From Cyrtodaria siliqua (Eukaryota > Mollusca > Bivalvia > Adapedonta > Hiatellidae), in NCBI GenBank assembly GCA_037043455.1, contig JAWPHD010005577.1:1-64000 (forward strand): a DNA stretch of 64,000 nucleotides, read 5' to 3'. The position numbers were made by a program, and so were the translations under genes. Shown piece by piece: positions 45,321-56,741 of the stretch (positions within the stretch are counted from its first letter, which is position 1; the number at the start of each line of letters is the position of its first letter). The notes beneath the pieces are model-generated. The model worked only from the letters and a program-made list of their open reading frames with translations. It searched no databases and was not told where the DNA came from.

Positions 45321-46194
45321 GCCCAGATAAATATTGGCGCCTATTGGTGCGTTTTGGCCTATCTGACAGCAAGTACACTTGTATGGTATTTAAAGAAATG
45401 TTTTTCAAATTTGAGAAGTAACATTTGACAAAGTTTGACAAGGTTAAATAACCTACACTGTAAAATAGAATAAGAAACAAATGTTGACCCTTACACATCT
45501 CCATGGCGCTCCTCTCCCTGCCCCCAAAATACGAATAAAATGCTTAATCTCTTAGTTACTTTATAAAATCTTCAGGTAAAACTCAAGAAACAGCCTATTA
45601 TCTATCAATTTCTTTATATTTCGATGAAATTTGCACTTTTAATTCAAAATTTATATTTTTCTCCTAAAACATGTAAAATGAAACATACGATCATATTTAA
45701 ATTGCAAACACAGTTTCAAACAGTTACAATATGTAGTTAATGGAATTATTTGGTTTAAAGGGACACTGTCAGGTTTAAAATTAGAAAATATTCAAAATGT
45801 AATTTAAAGCGAGCCACGTGAAATTGAAAATTATTGTTAAATGCATACGTTCTAAATGACAGTTTCATATAATTAAATCATGCATTTTTATGATAAATCT
45901 TAAACAACAGTGTTACGTTATAAGTTGAACACCTCTTGTATAAATGTTGAACATGGAAGTGAAGAAAAACTTGTAAAGTTGGATAAAGGTCCATACCTGT
46001 TATACGGAGTGAACATAATATTGGAGTTTGCGAAATATTCAGTCATACCCATCCCATTTCATTTCATGTATGCCTGATATATATATCCATGATTTATGTC
46101 ACCGATTTAGTTAACGAATTGTTTTGCCTCGCTAGGTTTCTTTGTGATAACATGTAACCTAGACTCTTTATAAACTGCATAACGCGCGTAATGT
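45321..46194. other. No gene recognised
   Basis: AT-rich DNA. TTTAAAGGGACACTGTCAGG at about 45757-45776 resembles the AAAGGGACAC motif found at other repeat ends in this window. Confidence 0.4.
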
Positions 46195-46506
46195 CATGTA
46201 ACGGCTCATAAACACATTATAGGTTATTTAGAGCCGTCTCAGAGAGAGGAGAAGGATACATAGGAATCTGGAAACCTGCCCTACTATTACTATCGAATAT
46301 ATTCCTATAGTTCCTTAACATGCCCGGAGTGTAGACTGCGATACACTGGCTCATTCGGTTTTCATGCACATCCGATGGACGAGGCTAATTGAAAGGGTCT
46401 TGCTCAAAAGCTCACCGACCAAACTCGGTTGGCCTGCGAGGCTTGAATCCAGGTCCTCTGGCTACAAGTCTTGTCTTGTTGTTGTCTTGTTGTTGTCTTG
46501 TTGTTG
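46195..46506 (+). repeat. Dispersed repeat also found at 61.8 kb, with 12-bp microrepeat
   Basis: The stretch CATAAACACATTATAGGTTA through AGAAGGATACATAGGAA and CCCTACTATTACTATCGAAT to GTTCCTTAAC matches 61790-61905 and, inverted or partial, 32.8-33.1 kb. It ends near a tRNA-like CTTGAATCCAGG at about 46441. A short array of TTGTTGTTGTCT units follows at 46466-46506. Probably a SINE-like element. Confidence 0.55.
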
Positions 46507-47299
46507 CAAGACGAACATGTAAATATCATTATATTTGCATTTGCTGTGAAATTGTGATGAAGCAAAGATGGACGATGCCCTGTGCAGTCTATTGTTTGTT
46601 TTATTAGCTTTTAACGTTTTTATTACATTATTGTATTATTCCAGTTGGTGTTACTGTAAGTATATCTGAAACAAAAAATTCAATTTGGTATGGTGTAAGG
46701 GCTTTAGTAACAATATAGCGTAGTCTTTAACTTGGCCATTTTGAAAGATTAGTTTTCAACTGGATAAAAGTGGTCTGCTAAAAGTTTTAAAGTGAGTTAT
46801 GACTGATTTCAACAAAACAAAAATATATTTTTATCTTGGCCATTTTTCGAGGCTGTTTTTTTCAATAATCATCAATAATTCTGTACAGAAACACATCGAA
46901 AAATTGTCCGTGGTAGGTTTAAAGTAAGTTATGACTTTGGTTTAAACGAAAATAAAATTTTAACTTGGCCATTTTGGGAGATTTTTTCTCTCCCGGATAA
47001 TCATGTTCATGTTTTTAACAAAGATTTTTTTAACTTGGCCATTTTGAAAGATTTCTTCACTGTCTGGGTGAAACGAGGAACCCTATTATATTGTTATGTT
47101 ATATTGTATTTGGGGTCAGTAGGTCAGTTCAAGGACCCCATGACCTTATATGAAAATATAATTTTCTTCGTTTGAAGAATGAATTAAAGTAAATCAATTT
47201 CCCTTGAATGAGTTTTCTCGTGCAATAATTGAGCGGCAAGTCATTCATCTTTGGGAAAACTACCGATATACACGTTTAGTTTTATAGTTTTAACTCTAC
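46507..47299. repeat. Degenerate repeat with TTAACTTGGCCATTTTG motif
   Basis: The motif AACTTGGCCATTTTGAAAGA or close variants occurs near 46731, 46836, 46962 and 47032, at irregular spacing of about 70-125 bp. It is a worn tandem repeat of unknown origin. No gene recognised. Confidence 0.5.
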
Positions 47300-48350
47300 T
47301 GTCCAAAGGCCAGCAGAGCTTATGGGATGGCGAGTTGTCCGTCTGTCCGTCTTCAACTTTTGTCTCGTTAAGACGATAGGACCTTCATTTTTCATCCGAT
47401 CTTTACACAACTTTAATAGGTTGTTAATATCAATGAAAGCTCGGACAAGTTCGAAAACCAGCCATGTCGGAATAGTAACAGCGGAGTTATGGCCCTTGAT
47501 TTAGTTAAAAATGCTATATTTTGCCTCGTTAAGACGATAGGGTGGTCATTTTTTATCCGATCTTTACCAATCTTTACCAAATTGTTAATGTCAATGATAG
47601 CTTGGACAAAAAGTTCGAAAACCCAGCCAGATCGGACTAATAACAGCGGAGTTATGGCCCTTGATTTAGTTAAAAATGCTATATTTTGCCGCGTTAAGAC
47701 GATAGGGCCTCCATTTTTCATCCGATCTTTACCAAACTTTACCAGATTGATAATGTCAATAAAAGCTCGGAAAAGTTTGAAAATCAGCCAGATCGGACAA
47801 GAAACAGCGGAGTTATGGCCCTTGATTTAGTTAAAAATGCTATATTTTCCCTCGTTAAGACGATGGGGTCTCCATTTTTCATCCGATCTTTACCAAACTT
47901 TACCAGATTGTAATGTCAATAACAGCTCGGGACAAGTTTGAAAACCAGTCAAATCGGACCAGAAACAGCGGAGTTATGGTCCTTGATTTCGTTAAATATG
48001 CTATATTTTGCCTTGTTAAGGCGATAGGCCCTTCATTTTTCATCTGATCTTTACCAAACTTTACCAGATATTTTGACTATTTTTTTTCTTTTATTATTTT
48101 TATATTTCTTTCTTTTTTTTAATTTTTAATTATTTTTAAATTTTTTATTTTTATTTTTTTATTTTTTTTATTATCTCTACTGGCCAAGTTCGAACACCAG
48201 CCAGATCGGACCAGTAATGGCGAAGTTATGGCTCTTGATTTAGTTAAAAATGCTATATTTTGCCTCTTTAAGACGATAGTCACTCGCTTCATTGATGTTA
48301 CAAGAGCCATATTAGCAAGTAGAGCGTCCACAGGCCCTCTTGGGCCTCTT
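47300..48350 (+). repeat. About 163-bp tandem repeat element ending in AGGCCC...GGGCCT
   Basis: Six copies of a unit starting GTTAAGACGATAGG at about 47367, 47528, 47693, 47854, 48015 and 48265. Each holds CATCCGATCTTTACCAAACT, AAGTTCGAAAACCAGCC and CAGCGGAGTTATGGCCCTTG. A T/A-rich insert sits in the last unit (48070-48175). The block ends CAGGCCCTCTTGGGCCTCTT. The same unit occurs in the opposite direction at 58574-59810. Short open frames on both strands reflect the unit, not genes. Confidence 0.85.
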
Positions 48351-48602
48351 GTTTTATGATTCAAGTTATGTATATTTCAACAAAGACGTTGTATGCATCT
48401 GTTGAATAGTAGTGTTTTTCACTGTCATGATTTAAGATAATTCATATACTTTGAACATTATTATGATTGTTTGTGCACAATGTTGTTCATTCAGTGATAA
48501 CAGATACAATATATGTGCATAACTTCAAAGAATAATTGATACAGTTTTATTTGAGTTTAATTATGTGAAATTTAAGAAATGCTGTTGTATCAATTGAACA
48601 CT

Positions 48603-48715
48603 CAAGTGCTCTATGCCACAGTTGGTCGCCCAAGTGCTCTATGCCACAGATGGTCATCCAAGTGCTGTGTCCCACGGTTGGCCACCCAAGTGTTCTTTGC
48701 CAAATTTGAAATTCT
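48603..48715. repeat. 28-bp tandem repeat, four copies
   Basis: Four diverged units of CAAGTGCTCTATGCCACAGT plus TGGTCGCC begin at about 48604, 48632, 48660 and 48688. Non-coding. Confidence 0.85.
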
Positions 48716-49518
48716 GAAGTTAGTACTGTGTTTGTTGTTTCTTGAGTCTATTGTTTTTGGGGTCTCTCGATCAAGGTCAAGGTCGCTATAACCTACACTG
48801 ATGACACTGTATATATAAGCATAATTATAGTCCTTCGCGAGAAGAGTAACCCTATTGCTTTTGGGGTTAGTAAGTCTAAGGTCAATTTCCCCATGACCTC
48901 TATGAACAAAGACATTCGATATGATAGCTCCGTAAGTACTACACCCACACTTACGGAATTGTATAGGTGCATTGACCTTGCTGGGATTATTGCTTTTGGG
49001 TTCAGTAGGTCATCAATGTCACATTGACCTGACACTGACCAAATCCTGAGATATATGCTCCCCATTGTTACTTGCCCACCTTACTTGTAACGGTTAGACT
49101 GATAACTCCGATTAAATATGAGGTCAGTAGGTCAATGGTTAAGGTCACAGTAACCGGATCATGAATAACGCCTTCTTGAAACTGTATACAAATAGTATCC
49201 ATTTTGCAATAACAATTCCTATTGCTTTTGTGGTTTAATAGGTCAAAGGTCAAGGTCACTGATGATTGATGGTGAACAAGTCCTTTCCAGCTGTTATTTA
49301 TGACCTGTTTGACCTACAATGTTAAAACTTGATACAAATAGTCCTTTTGGTTGAATAACAATCACAGTCAATCACAATCAGTCTTTTTGTCAGAAGGTCA
49401 ATGTACTATTTACACTTAGGAAATGCTTTAAACATAAAATCTTACAAAAAGGGCTCATAATGCCTTCATTAGGCGGTGCTTTTGTTGATAATGGAATAAA
49501 TATAAGTTGGGTTCAAAT
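48716..49518. repeat. Worn repeat rich in 'AAGGTCA' and 'TTGCTTTTGGG'
   Basis: Phrases such as CCTATTGCTTTTGGGGT, AGTAGGTCA and GGTCAAGGTCACTG recur at irregular intervals of about 100-120 bp (48850, 48990, 49100, 49210). This resembles a decayed tandem element like that at 59.9-60.7 kb. No gene recognised. Confidence 0.5.
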
Positions 49519-49976
49519 ACATTATGAAGAAGAAAAATTAATGTTAGTTTTGAAATAATTTTATTTACATACGTTCTGATTGTCAAGATATCTATTCACC
49601 ATTAAAACATTTCAAAATTAAAATATCTGATAATTACTCAAATATATTAACTAACATAATTATTAAAAACACGTCTTATGGATTTTTATTTAAGGGAATT
49701 CGGAATAGAATGAATGATGTAGCAGTTCAGGTCATATCGGGTTACATTATGAAGAAGAAAATGTTAGTTTTGAAATAATTTTATTTACATACGTTCTGTT
49801 TAAGATATCTATTCCCCATTAAAACATTTCAAAATTAAAATATCTGATAATTATTCAAATATATAAACTAATATAATTATTAAATACACGTCTTCTGGGT
49901 TTTTTACTTAAGGGAATTCGGAATAGAATGATTAAAGTTTTAGAGTATTTTAGCAGCTTAGGTCATATCGGGTTGG
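49519..49976. repeat. Direct tandem duplication of about 225 bp
   Basis: Copy one (49519-49743) and copy two (49744-49976) share ACATTATGAAGAAGAAAA at the start, TTTGAAATAATTTTATTTAC, AAAACATTTCAAAATTAAAA, AAGGGAATTCGGAATAGAAT and the end GGTCATATCGGGTT. The flank just after (GGTTGGAAT...GGGAATGG.GATGAGCAAAAC) has another copy at about 51441-51470. Confidence 0.9.
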
Positions 49977-50931
49977 AATTGGGAATGGTGATGAGCAAAA
50001 CCTGTGGCAGTAATGGAGATGAAGATGACTACTGGATATGAGTATCATGTTCTCCATCCCCAGTCAACTCGTAACCATGGTATTCATTTTCCATATAAAG
50101 TAATTAACTGATTAATTAATGAATAAACTGGTTGTCACAAGTAAAAACATGAAATACGGGACCGTTTGCCAAGTAATCGATGAAACATATATGTACATGA
50201 TCAACGCATCTTTTATACCTATTTTATGTTCTGTAGTGTGGTATTGAAGAGTTTTGAATACTGATTCGGAGGGCCAAACACATACTTCTCAAAATGTTCT
50301 AAGAACATGGCCATCCTCATCCTCAATGTTAACAGTTTGTTTGCCGTTTCCCGACCAAGGATTTCATGAGTACGTACATGTTGGTAGGTATTTGTTTTTT
50401 CGAAGACTTATTGAGCATATGAAATTAAAGAAAAACTATTTGTGTAGGGTTCAATTTAAGGGATAGGTAGGGAAACAGCAAACAGCAATTACTTTTTCAG
50501 ATAAAAAAACCTTTATTGTCATATGTAGCTTAACTACGAACAAATTTCATTCAACCAAACAGCTAAATTTAAAACCACCAAGTAAGTAATTTCTGTCAAC
50601 TAAATAGTATTTTATTACTGTTTCGGCCAATTTCCTTCACATGGTCACTTATCAGAGGGGGAAGATTGAGCACTCTCATCACATTCCAACCTAAACATTG
50701 GTGAGCCTGGCCCATGTCGCCTCTATCCCTATGCTATACTATTATGCCATGTACATGTAATTAGTAAAAAATGTGAATAAAATATTGCTTTAACCAGATA
50801 ATATTGTTGTTCATGTGTAAACCTGTTTTGTTTTACTTCACAATTGCCATGATTACAGGGGACAGTTGAACTTCATAATACTTAGCTGGACATCCCATCC
50901 AATTTCCCAGTGAAAGTTCATGAAGATCCAA
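49977..50931. other. No gene recognised
   Basis: AT-rich spacer DNA. The first 60 bases match 51430-51500. No exon evidence. Confidence 0.4.
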
Positions 50932-51413
50932 ATATACTGAAGCGAAAAAGAAACGCATTTCGGGAATTTCCGCTATATATTGTATATACTGCACACTTAA
51001 TTCCACATAATATTCCAAAGAAATCCCAAGATGTTTGGTAAAAAAAAAGAAAAAAAGTTGCAGTTAGAGAAAGGACAAAACTGTGATGTTGTAGACGTTT
51101 TAATCACTGTACACTTTGTAACAAGAAATTCATAAATGTTGAGGTTCCTCTTTGAAAAATGAGCCATTTCAGCACTGTATTTAACGTAAAAAGTTTGCAA
51201 AATTGTGCATCCCAAGTTTGCTCACATGCTTGAGTAAAACGCCATCTCTGTCAATAAAGAAACTTCGAAGGAATACTATTTGCTGCGTTATGTTGTTTTA
51301 TTTAGTCTTTTTTCCCGAAAGGAAATGTACCATTCGATAAACAGCAGCATGTTGTACATACAATATATAGCGGAAATTCCCTAGTTGCGTTTCTGTTTTG
51401 CTTCAGTATATAA
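50932..51413. mobile_element. TIR element of about 480 bp with TA ends (mariner-like MITE)
   Basis: The left end TATACTGAAGCGAAAAAGAA continues ACGCATTTCGGGAATTTCCG and CTATATATTGTATA. The right end (51357-51413) is its inverted copy with a few mismatches, so TIRs are about 55 bp. Both ends lie in TATA, consistent with a TA target duplication as in the Tc1/mariner group. No transposase is encoded. The 72- and 61-codon minus-strand frames inside are spurious. Confidence 0.72.
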
Positions 51414-51706
51414 AGTTAGTCGATAACTTAGACCATACTGGGTTGGAATGGGGATGGAGATGAGCAAAACATGACAATGATAAGAGATAAAGAAGATATA
51501 CGCATATATGAAACAAAGATGGCCGACGGCTTGCATCTACATGTAATATGACTGATTAAAATGCATTTCATTAAGAACTGAAAAGATCAATTATCATACA
51601 AATCATTTTAGCAAATATTTCGGATCAATCTAGAGATTATGGATCAAAAACATTTAGTCCACCATCTTGGATTTTGTAGGAAGAACAATTTCAGTTTGTA
51701 TCATGA

Positions 51707-52092
51707 ATTGAATTGGGGTTTTAAGGCATACCAACACATCAAAGGTTATATGGCGCCTAACAGGAATGAAATGCCAGGCTCAACCTCCATGTACGAGATA
51801 AAATATGGAGAACGGGACTAGAACCTTCTCACCCTGAACTGCAGAGATGCTGCAAATTCTATTGTAGACTCCATTTACGCTGGAGCCACGTTATTGTTTT
51901 TCTGCCACAGCTCTAGTGATATGAGCGAGATGGCACACGAAACAATGCAGGGGTCATGATGAAGACCTTTAATGAGCACGAACAAAAAAAGATAAAATGA
52001 ACATGAATTTTTTTTTTTTACCTCTCTGCCTTCCACTCCAACGGGATCTGCAGTGGCCCTATTCTTTGCCCCGTAACCACACGGGGCCATTC
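51707..52092 (-). mobile_element. SINE-like retroposon, copy 1, with 10-bp target duplication
   Basis: Flanked by TGTATCATGA at 51697-51706 and 52093-52102. The body is about 85-90% identical to 54019-54412, in the same direction. In plus orientation it starts TTGAATTGGGGTTTTAAGGC. On the minus strand this becomes a 3' tail ...CCTTAAAACCCCAATTCAA, which suggests minus-strand orientation. The other end carries a small hairpin CCCCGT...ACGGGG. No clear A or B box, so its class within SINEs is open. Confidence 0.78.
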
Positions 52093-52102
52093 TGTATCAT
52101 GA

Positions 52103-52748
52103 TGTGTTTCTGTGAAGTTTTATGAAATATTGCCCTTTAGCAAACACTCCACAGTTCATATAATTATGCCTTTCGACCGTGTCATATTACTGCCTTAATG
52201 GAATATTTCAGTTAGAATTGAATTTAAAAACAATCGAGGTTCCCATTATGCAAAATACATATGTTTTGGCTAAGAGAACTTCACATTTGCAATAGCATCA
52301 CCACCATGTTTACAGCGTTGCAGCAGAGGTGTTGCCTAAAACGATAACAATGTAACTGCTCTGGAGTAGGGCCCAGTAGGGCACACAAGCATTTACTATG
52401 CAATTATATGTAAACAAAGATGGTCGCTGGCAGCCATTTTGGGGTCACAAGAATTTCTAATTATATGTAAACAGAGATAGTCAATGGCGGCAATTTTGAA
52501 AGTGTATCAATAAGTACTACATGTAAGTTATGCCATCACTTAAGTAATAATCCCATAACTTTTACAGTTTTACAGGTGTAACAATAAAAAGCATGCTTAG
52601 TCTAATTATAACCATGGGGGCCATCTTGGAATTTGCAGGAAGTTCAATTTCCGTTCACTGTTTTTTTCCGTCTCATTAACACCTCACATTAGGTTATATA
52701 GGGACAGCAACCTTAGATAAAGATGAGATGTGGTTTCTCATCAGACAT
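52103..52748. other. No gene recognised
   Basis: Contains a loose repetition of 'ATTATATGTAAACA(A/G)AGATGGTC' and 'GGCAGCCATTTTGG' phrases (52410 and 52460), typical of worn repeat DNA. No exon found. Confidence 0.4.
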
Positions 52749-52821
52749 GCCTCCTCCAGGGAGCGAACCAATGTGAGGCAGAGGTCTAAAGCCAAATCCT
52801 TACCCACTGAGCTACCGAGGC
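52749..52821 (-). mobile_element. tRNA-derived SINE head, 73 nt
   Basis: Minus strand reads GCCTCGGTAGCTCAGTGGGT with A-box TAGCTCAGTGG, then a B-box-like GGTTCGCTCCC, and ends AGGAGGC. Length is exactly that of a tRNA and five of the seven acceptor pairs form. The D and T stems are poor and the anticodon loop (CTTTAGA) would give UUA, which pairs with the stop codon UAA. It is therefore a tRNA pseudogene or SINE head, not a working tRNA. Confidence 0.6.
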
Positions 52822-52969
52822 AGCTTTGGTTTCGGTTAGAACCAACTAGATATCATCTGAAGTGGTCCTGTGAAGTTGCAAAAGATCTGAATAAATGTGC
52901 ATCTGTGATAGCCATCTTGGCTTGTGCATAAAGTGGAATTTTAGCTAACTTAAAATAGGACAAACAAGA

Positions 52970-53520
52970 TATTCAGTTAAATAGGACCAATCAGACATTC
53001 AGTTAAATAGAACCAGCAAGCCATTCCGTTAACAAGGAGCACCAAGACATTCATTTAAATAGGACGAACAAGACCTTCAGATGAATAGGACCAACAAGAC
53101 ATTCAGTTAAATAGGACCACCAAGACATCAGTTAAACAGGACCAACAAGACATCAGTGAAACAGGACCAACAAGACATCAGTTAAACAGGACCAACAAGT
53201 CCAACAAGACATCAGTTAAATAAGACCAGCAAGACATTCAGTTAAATAGGATCAACAAAATATTAAGTTAAATAGGACCAACAATGCATTCCGTTAAATA
53301 GGACAAACAAGACATTCAGTTAAATAGGACCAACAAGACATCAGTTAAATAGGACCAACAAGACATCAGTTAAACAGGACCAGCAAGACATAAGTTAGAT
53401 AAGACCAGCAAGACGTTCAGTTAAATAGGACAAACAAGACATTCAGTTAAATAGAACCAACAAGGCATTCAGTTAAATAGGATCATGAAGACATTCAGTT
53501 AAATATGACCAACAAGACAT
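52970..53520. repeat. 25-26-bp minisatellite
   Basis: About 21 copies of GTTAAATAGGACCAACAAGA plus CATTCA, with one-base contractions (CATCA) in a middle block from about 53115 to 53220 and again near 53340-53400. Non-coding. Confidence 0.93.
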
Positions 53521-53624
53521 TGCAAATAGTGTTCCTCTGAAATTCCACCAGTAATTTTGAAGGAATTTGTGACCACAAAACTAGACGGGTGACAAACTGG
53601 CCTGACTATTAAGTTTTTGTGAAG

Positions 53625-54660
53625 AAAAAACATGAGTATTTAACCCATATAATGACCTTCAGTGTGACCTTGATCTTTATATTTTAGTATGTCATGTCGA
53701 TGTTGTCATGATGAGTATATATTGAAAGTTTGATGAAGAAATATCAAGAAATGAGAAGGTTATAGCCAACGTTACATTTTCCTAAAGAAAACAATTAGTA
53801 TTTAACCCATATAATGACCTTCAGTGTGACTTTGACCTTTATATTTTAGTATGGTCATGTCGATGTTGTCATAATGAGTACATATTGAAAGTTTGATGAA
53901 GAAATAGCAAGAAATGAGAAAGTTACAGCCAACGTTAAGTCTTCGTGACAGACGGACGGAAGTGTGATGAAGAAATATCAAGAAATGAGGAAGTTATTAT
54001 TGTTTTCGTGAAGAAGAATTGAATTGGGGTTTTAAGGCGCACCAACACATGAAAAGGTTATATGGCGCCTAAAAGGCATGAACATGTCAGGCTCATCTTC
54101 CATGTACATCGAGATAAAATATGGAAAATGGGCCTAGAACCTTCTCACCCTGAACTGCAGAGTTGCTGCAAATTCTATCGTAGAAACTCCATTTATGCTG
54201 GAGCTGCGTTCTTGTTTTTCTGCCACTGCTCTTAGTGATGTGAGCGAGATGGCATCTGAAACAATGCAGGGGTCATGATGAAGACCTTTAATGAGCATGA
54301 ACAAAAAATGACAAAATGAATATGAATGGGGGGGGGGGGGAGGGTCCTACCCCTCTGCATGTGACGCTGTGTTTGCAGTGGTTGTATTCTACCACGGCAA
54401 CCACACGGGGATCGTGAAGAAGAAAATGTGTATTTAACCTATATACCGGTAATGAAGTTCAGTGTGACCTTGACCTTTATATTTGAGAATGGCATGTCGA
54501 TGTTGTCATAATGAGTACATATTGAAAGTTTGATGAAGAAATATCAAGAAATGAAAAAGTTACTGCCAACGTTAAGTCTTCGTGATAGACGGACGGACGG
54601 ACGACAAAGTGATCTCTATGTATTGCATTTTTCTTCGAAAAGGCGACACAAAAAGAGACG
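53625..54660. repeat. About 160-bp tandem repeat, split by a SINE insertion
   Basis: Three copies of a unit with TATTTAACCCATATAATGAC, CTTCAGTGTGACCTTGA, ATGTCGATGTTGTCAT and GAAAGTTTGATGAAGAAATA lie at about 53635, 53795 and 54430. The last is separated by the SINE-like insertion at 54019-54412. The block ends in GACAGACGGACGG-type sequence and CTTCGAAAAGGCGACACAAA. The end resembles that of the element at 60.7 kb. Confidence 0.8.
54019..54412 (-). mobile_element. SINE-like retroposon, copy 2, with 12-bp target duplication
   Basis: Flanked by CGTGAAGAAGAA at 54007-54018 and 54413-54424. Starts TTGAATTGGGGTTTTAAGGC and ends ACCACACGGGGAT like copy 1 at 51707-52092. It carries a G run (GGGGGGGGGGGG) at about 54329-54340 where copy 1 has a run of T. 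It interrupts a unit of the 160-bp repeat, so it is younger than that array. Confidence 0.82.
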
Positions 54661-54669
54661 GACAGGCAT

Positions 54670-54810
54670 TTGTTACACATGACATACAGTGTTACACGAC
54701 ATTGTTACACGTGACATTGTTACACGTGGCATTGTTACACATGACATTGTTACATGTGACATACAGTGTTACATGTGAGATTGTTACACATGACAGTGTT
54801 ACACATGACA
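54670..54810. repeat. 15-bp minisatellite
   Basis: About nine copies of GTTACACGTGACATT with variants (GTTACACATGACAGT, GTTACATGTGACATA). Each unit holds an E-box-like CACGTG or CACATG. Non-coding. Confidence 0.88.
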
Positions 54811-55082
54811 TTTACTTATTTTCAGGGAGAGATAGTGACCCATTATTGTTTAGAGACATTACTTTTGTCAATCTTGATACAAAACTGAAGGAAACGAAAT
54901 GCCAAGAAAAGTTCTTTTTTTATACATTTATACAGGCACAATAATATATAAATGATACACTAGTTAGTTTACACGTGGAAACAGCAAACAGCTCCCCCAA
55001 TAACAACAATAATCATGTAAAACTTTATTAATACCAAAACTTAATCACTTATTTATGTCTTTCCCCAACCCAAATGAGTCGA

Positions 55083-55830
55083 CGATTTAACTTTATATCA
55101 ACAACATTTTATATGAATTTTTGTGGGAAGGTCCAGCAAAAATCAAACAAGTTGTCGTAATCAACAATATTCTGAAGGTGGTTTAAATATGACCAACTTG
55201 CAAGCTTTTATCTTTGGGTTCAAAGCATCATGTATAAAGCGCCTCATTAGCAATACAAGTAGTAGTGGGTGGCACCATATAGTCACTTACACCGTCAATA
55301 ATAAAAAATTATGCTGTTTTGGAAAGAGCTACGTACATGACATACAGCAAAATTTAGTTACAATGAAAAACATGTTCTGGAGAGATGTTTTAAAGGCTTT
55401 TTATAATATCATAGAAAATAATACTATATCAACAAATCAACATTTTCTGGCAAGTCCACAATATTATAATACAAACTTGGTTATAGGAGGTAAAACCTTC
55501 TTTATGAAAGAATGGTATGACAAGGGAATTTATCTTATAAATGACCTTTTTAACACTGATGGACATTTGTATTCCTTGGACGAATTTAGTACCATATTAA
55601 AACAATTTTCATGACTTTCAATGGAATTATAGCATCAATTAAATCCATGGCAGGTAACAAAAAGATAATATACATGGACATAAATCAGAAATTATTTGAA
55701 CCAACACTGTCATTAAATATCACACCATTCTTAAAAACAACAAAAGGAAGTAAAGAATTTTACTATATACTTAATAAAAATACAGAACAACCTTCTTCTA
55801 AACTTAAACCATTTTTAATATTAAGAGGTT
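55083..55830 (+). pseudogene. LINE reverse transcriptase C-terminal fragment, frameshifted
   Basis: Frames join across breaks: FLWEGPAKIK (about 55110), then YSEGGLNMTNLQAFIFGFKA, the region IGGKTFFMKEWYDKGIYLIN with DGHLYSLDEF (to 55613), and after an ATGA overlap MTFNGIIASIK (55611 on). The patterns FLW-x-G...KIK, EGGL-x-M and W...KGI..L.DL...DG....EF are typical of the RT thumb/C-terminal part of L1/Tx1-like non-LTR elements. No endonuclease or YxDD domain is left. At least two frameshifts make it inactive. Confidence 0.7.
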
Positions 55831-56741
55831 TGACAAACTTGAATAAGGGTGAAAGAATTATCAAATATCAAAGATATGATCATTTGAAGCTTCAATTGAA
55901 ACGGATGCGATGGAAGCCGCCATTTTGAGAGTTGAATTTACGTAAGTTTCATTGGAAGCTTCTTTTCAAATCCTGTACATGTATTATTTGAAATATTGTT
56001 CATCACATTTCTTGAATACTGTTTAAACCAAATGGTCATATCTTTTTTGTTTATCATCCGATTTGGATAATTCTTTCACGTTTTGTCAATTTTTTCAGAA
56101 CTCACAATAACAGAGCTTGTTTGGCTGTGTCGCAACATCCCCTTTAAACACATGATTATGTACAACTTTAACATAAACAATCAAAATAATCAATAAAACG
56201 TATGTAGAATCACGTGTCTAAATAAAGCACTCAATGAATATTAAATAGCATGAGCATAATGTATAGAAAGAAATCATGTGGCAAACATTGCAACTCTACT
56301 CCTGGATAATTATTTTACATGGCTAAACTTGACCTTCAATACTAGCAGTACCATCTAATATACAGGGTGACGTCGCAAAATACATAATCCACTTTATGGG
56401 GAATAACAGTGAAATGTCAGGAAATAACATGTAACAATGTATAACTTTAGATCCAATCCAATATGTATTTGTAAATGGCGACACATCTTTGTTTTAAACA
56501 TGATTTAAATATTGTTAAAAGCCATGTTAAACCCCATACATAAATCTGGTGAACAATTCTCAATTCTTTATATATAAAAATACTTCTGTTAAGTTCCATT
56601 TCCGTACCTGGTCCAACAATCCCACTTTCCTCCATTTTTTATATCAATTTTACTATAGTATTGTTCACTGGCATAAAACAATTATAATGTGTTTCAACAA
56701 ATTCCCAAGAATCATAAAAACTTTTCAGACTTATGAATCCA
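55831..56741. other. Spacer and probable 3' UTR of the minus-strand gene
   Basis: No independent gene recognised. The part next to 56741 should hold the 3' UTR of the minus-strand exon that stops at 56742, but a clear AATAAA on that strand was not pinpointed. Confidence 0.4.

Noticed and set aside
45230..45421. 63-codon frame MASKRKNGIF...
   Set aside because: Lies across a foldback element with inverted GTTGGGACCGGTGCAAA ends. Length and context are consistent with chance.
47489..47830. 113-codon plus-strand and 102-codon minus-strand frames
   Set aside because: Both follow the 163-bp repeat unit; similar sequence in inverted copies elsewhere has stops.
52749..52821. Functional tRNA gene
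   Set aside because: Acceptor has two mismatches, D and T stems fail, and the loop would give UUA as anticodon. It fits a SINE head or pseudogene.
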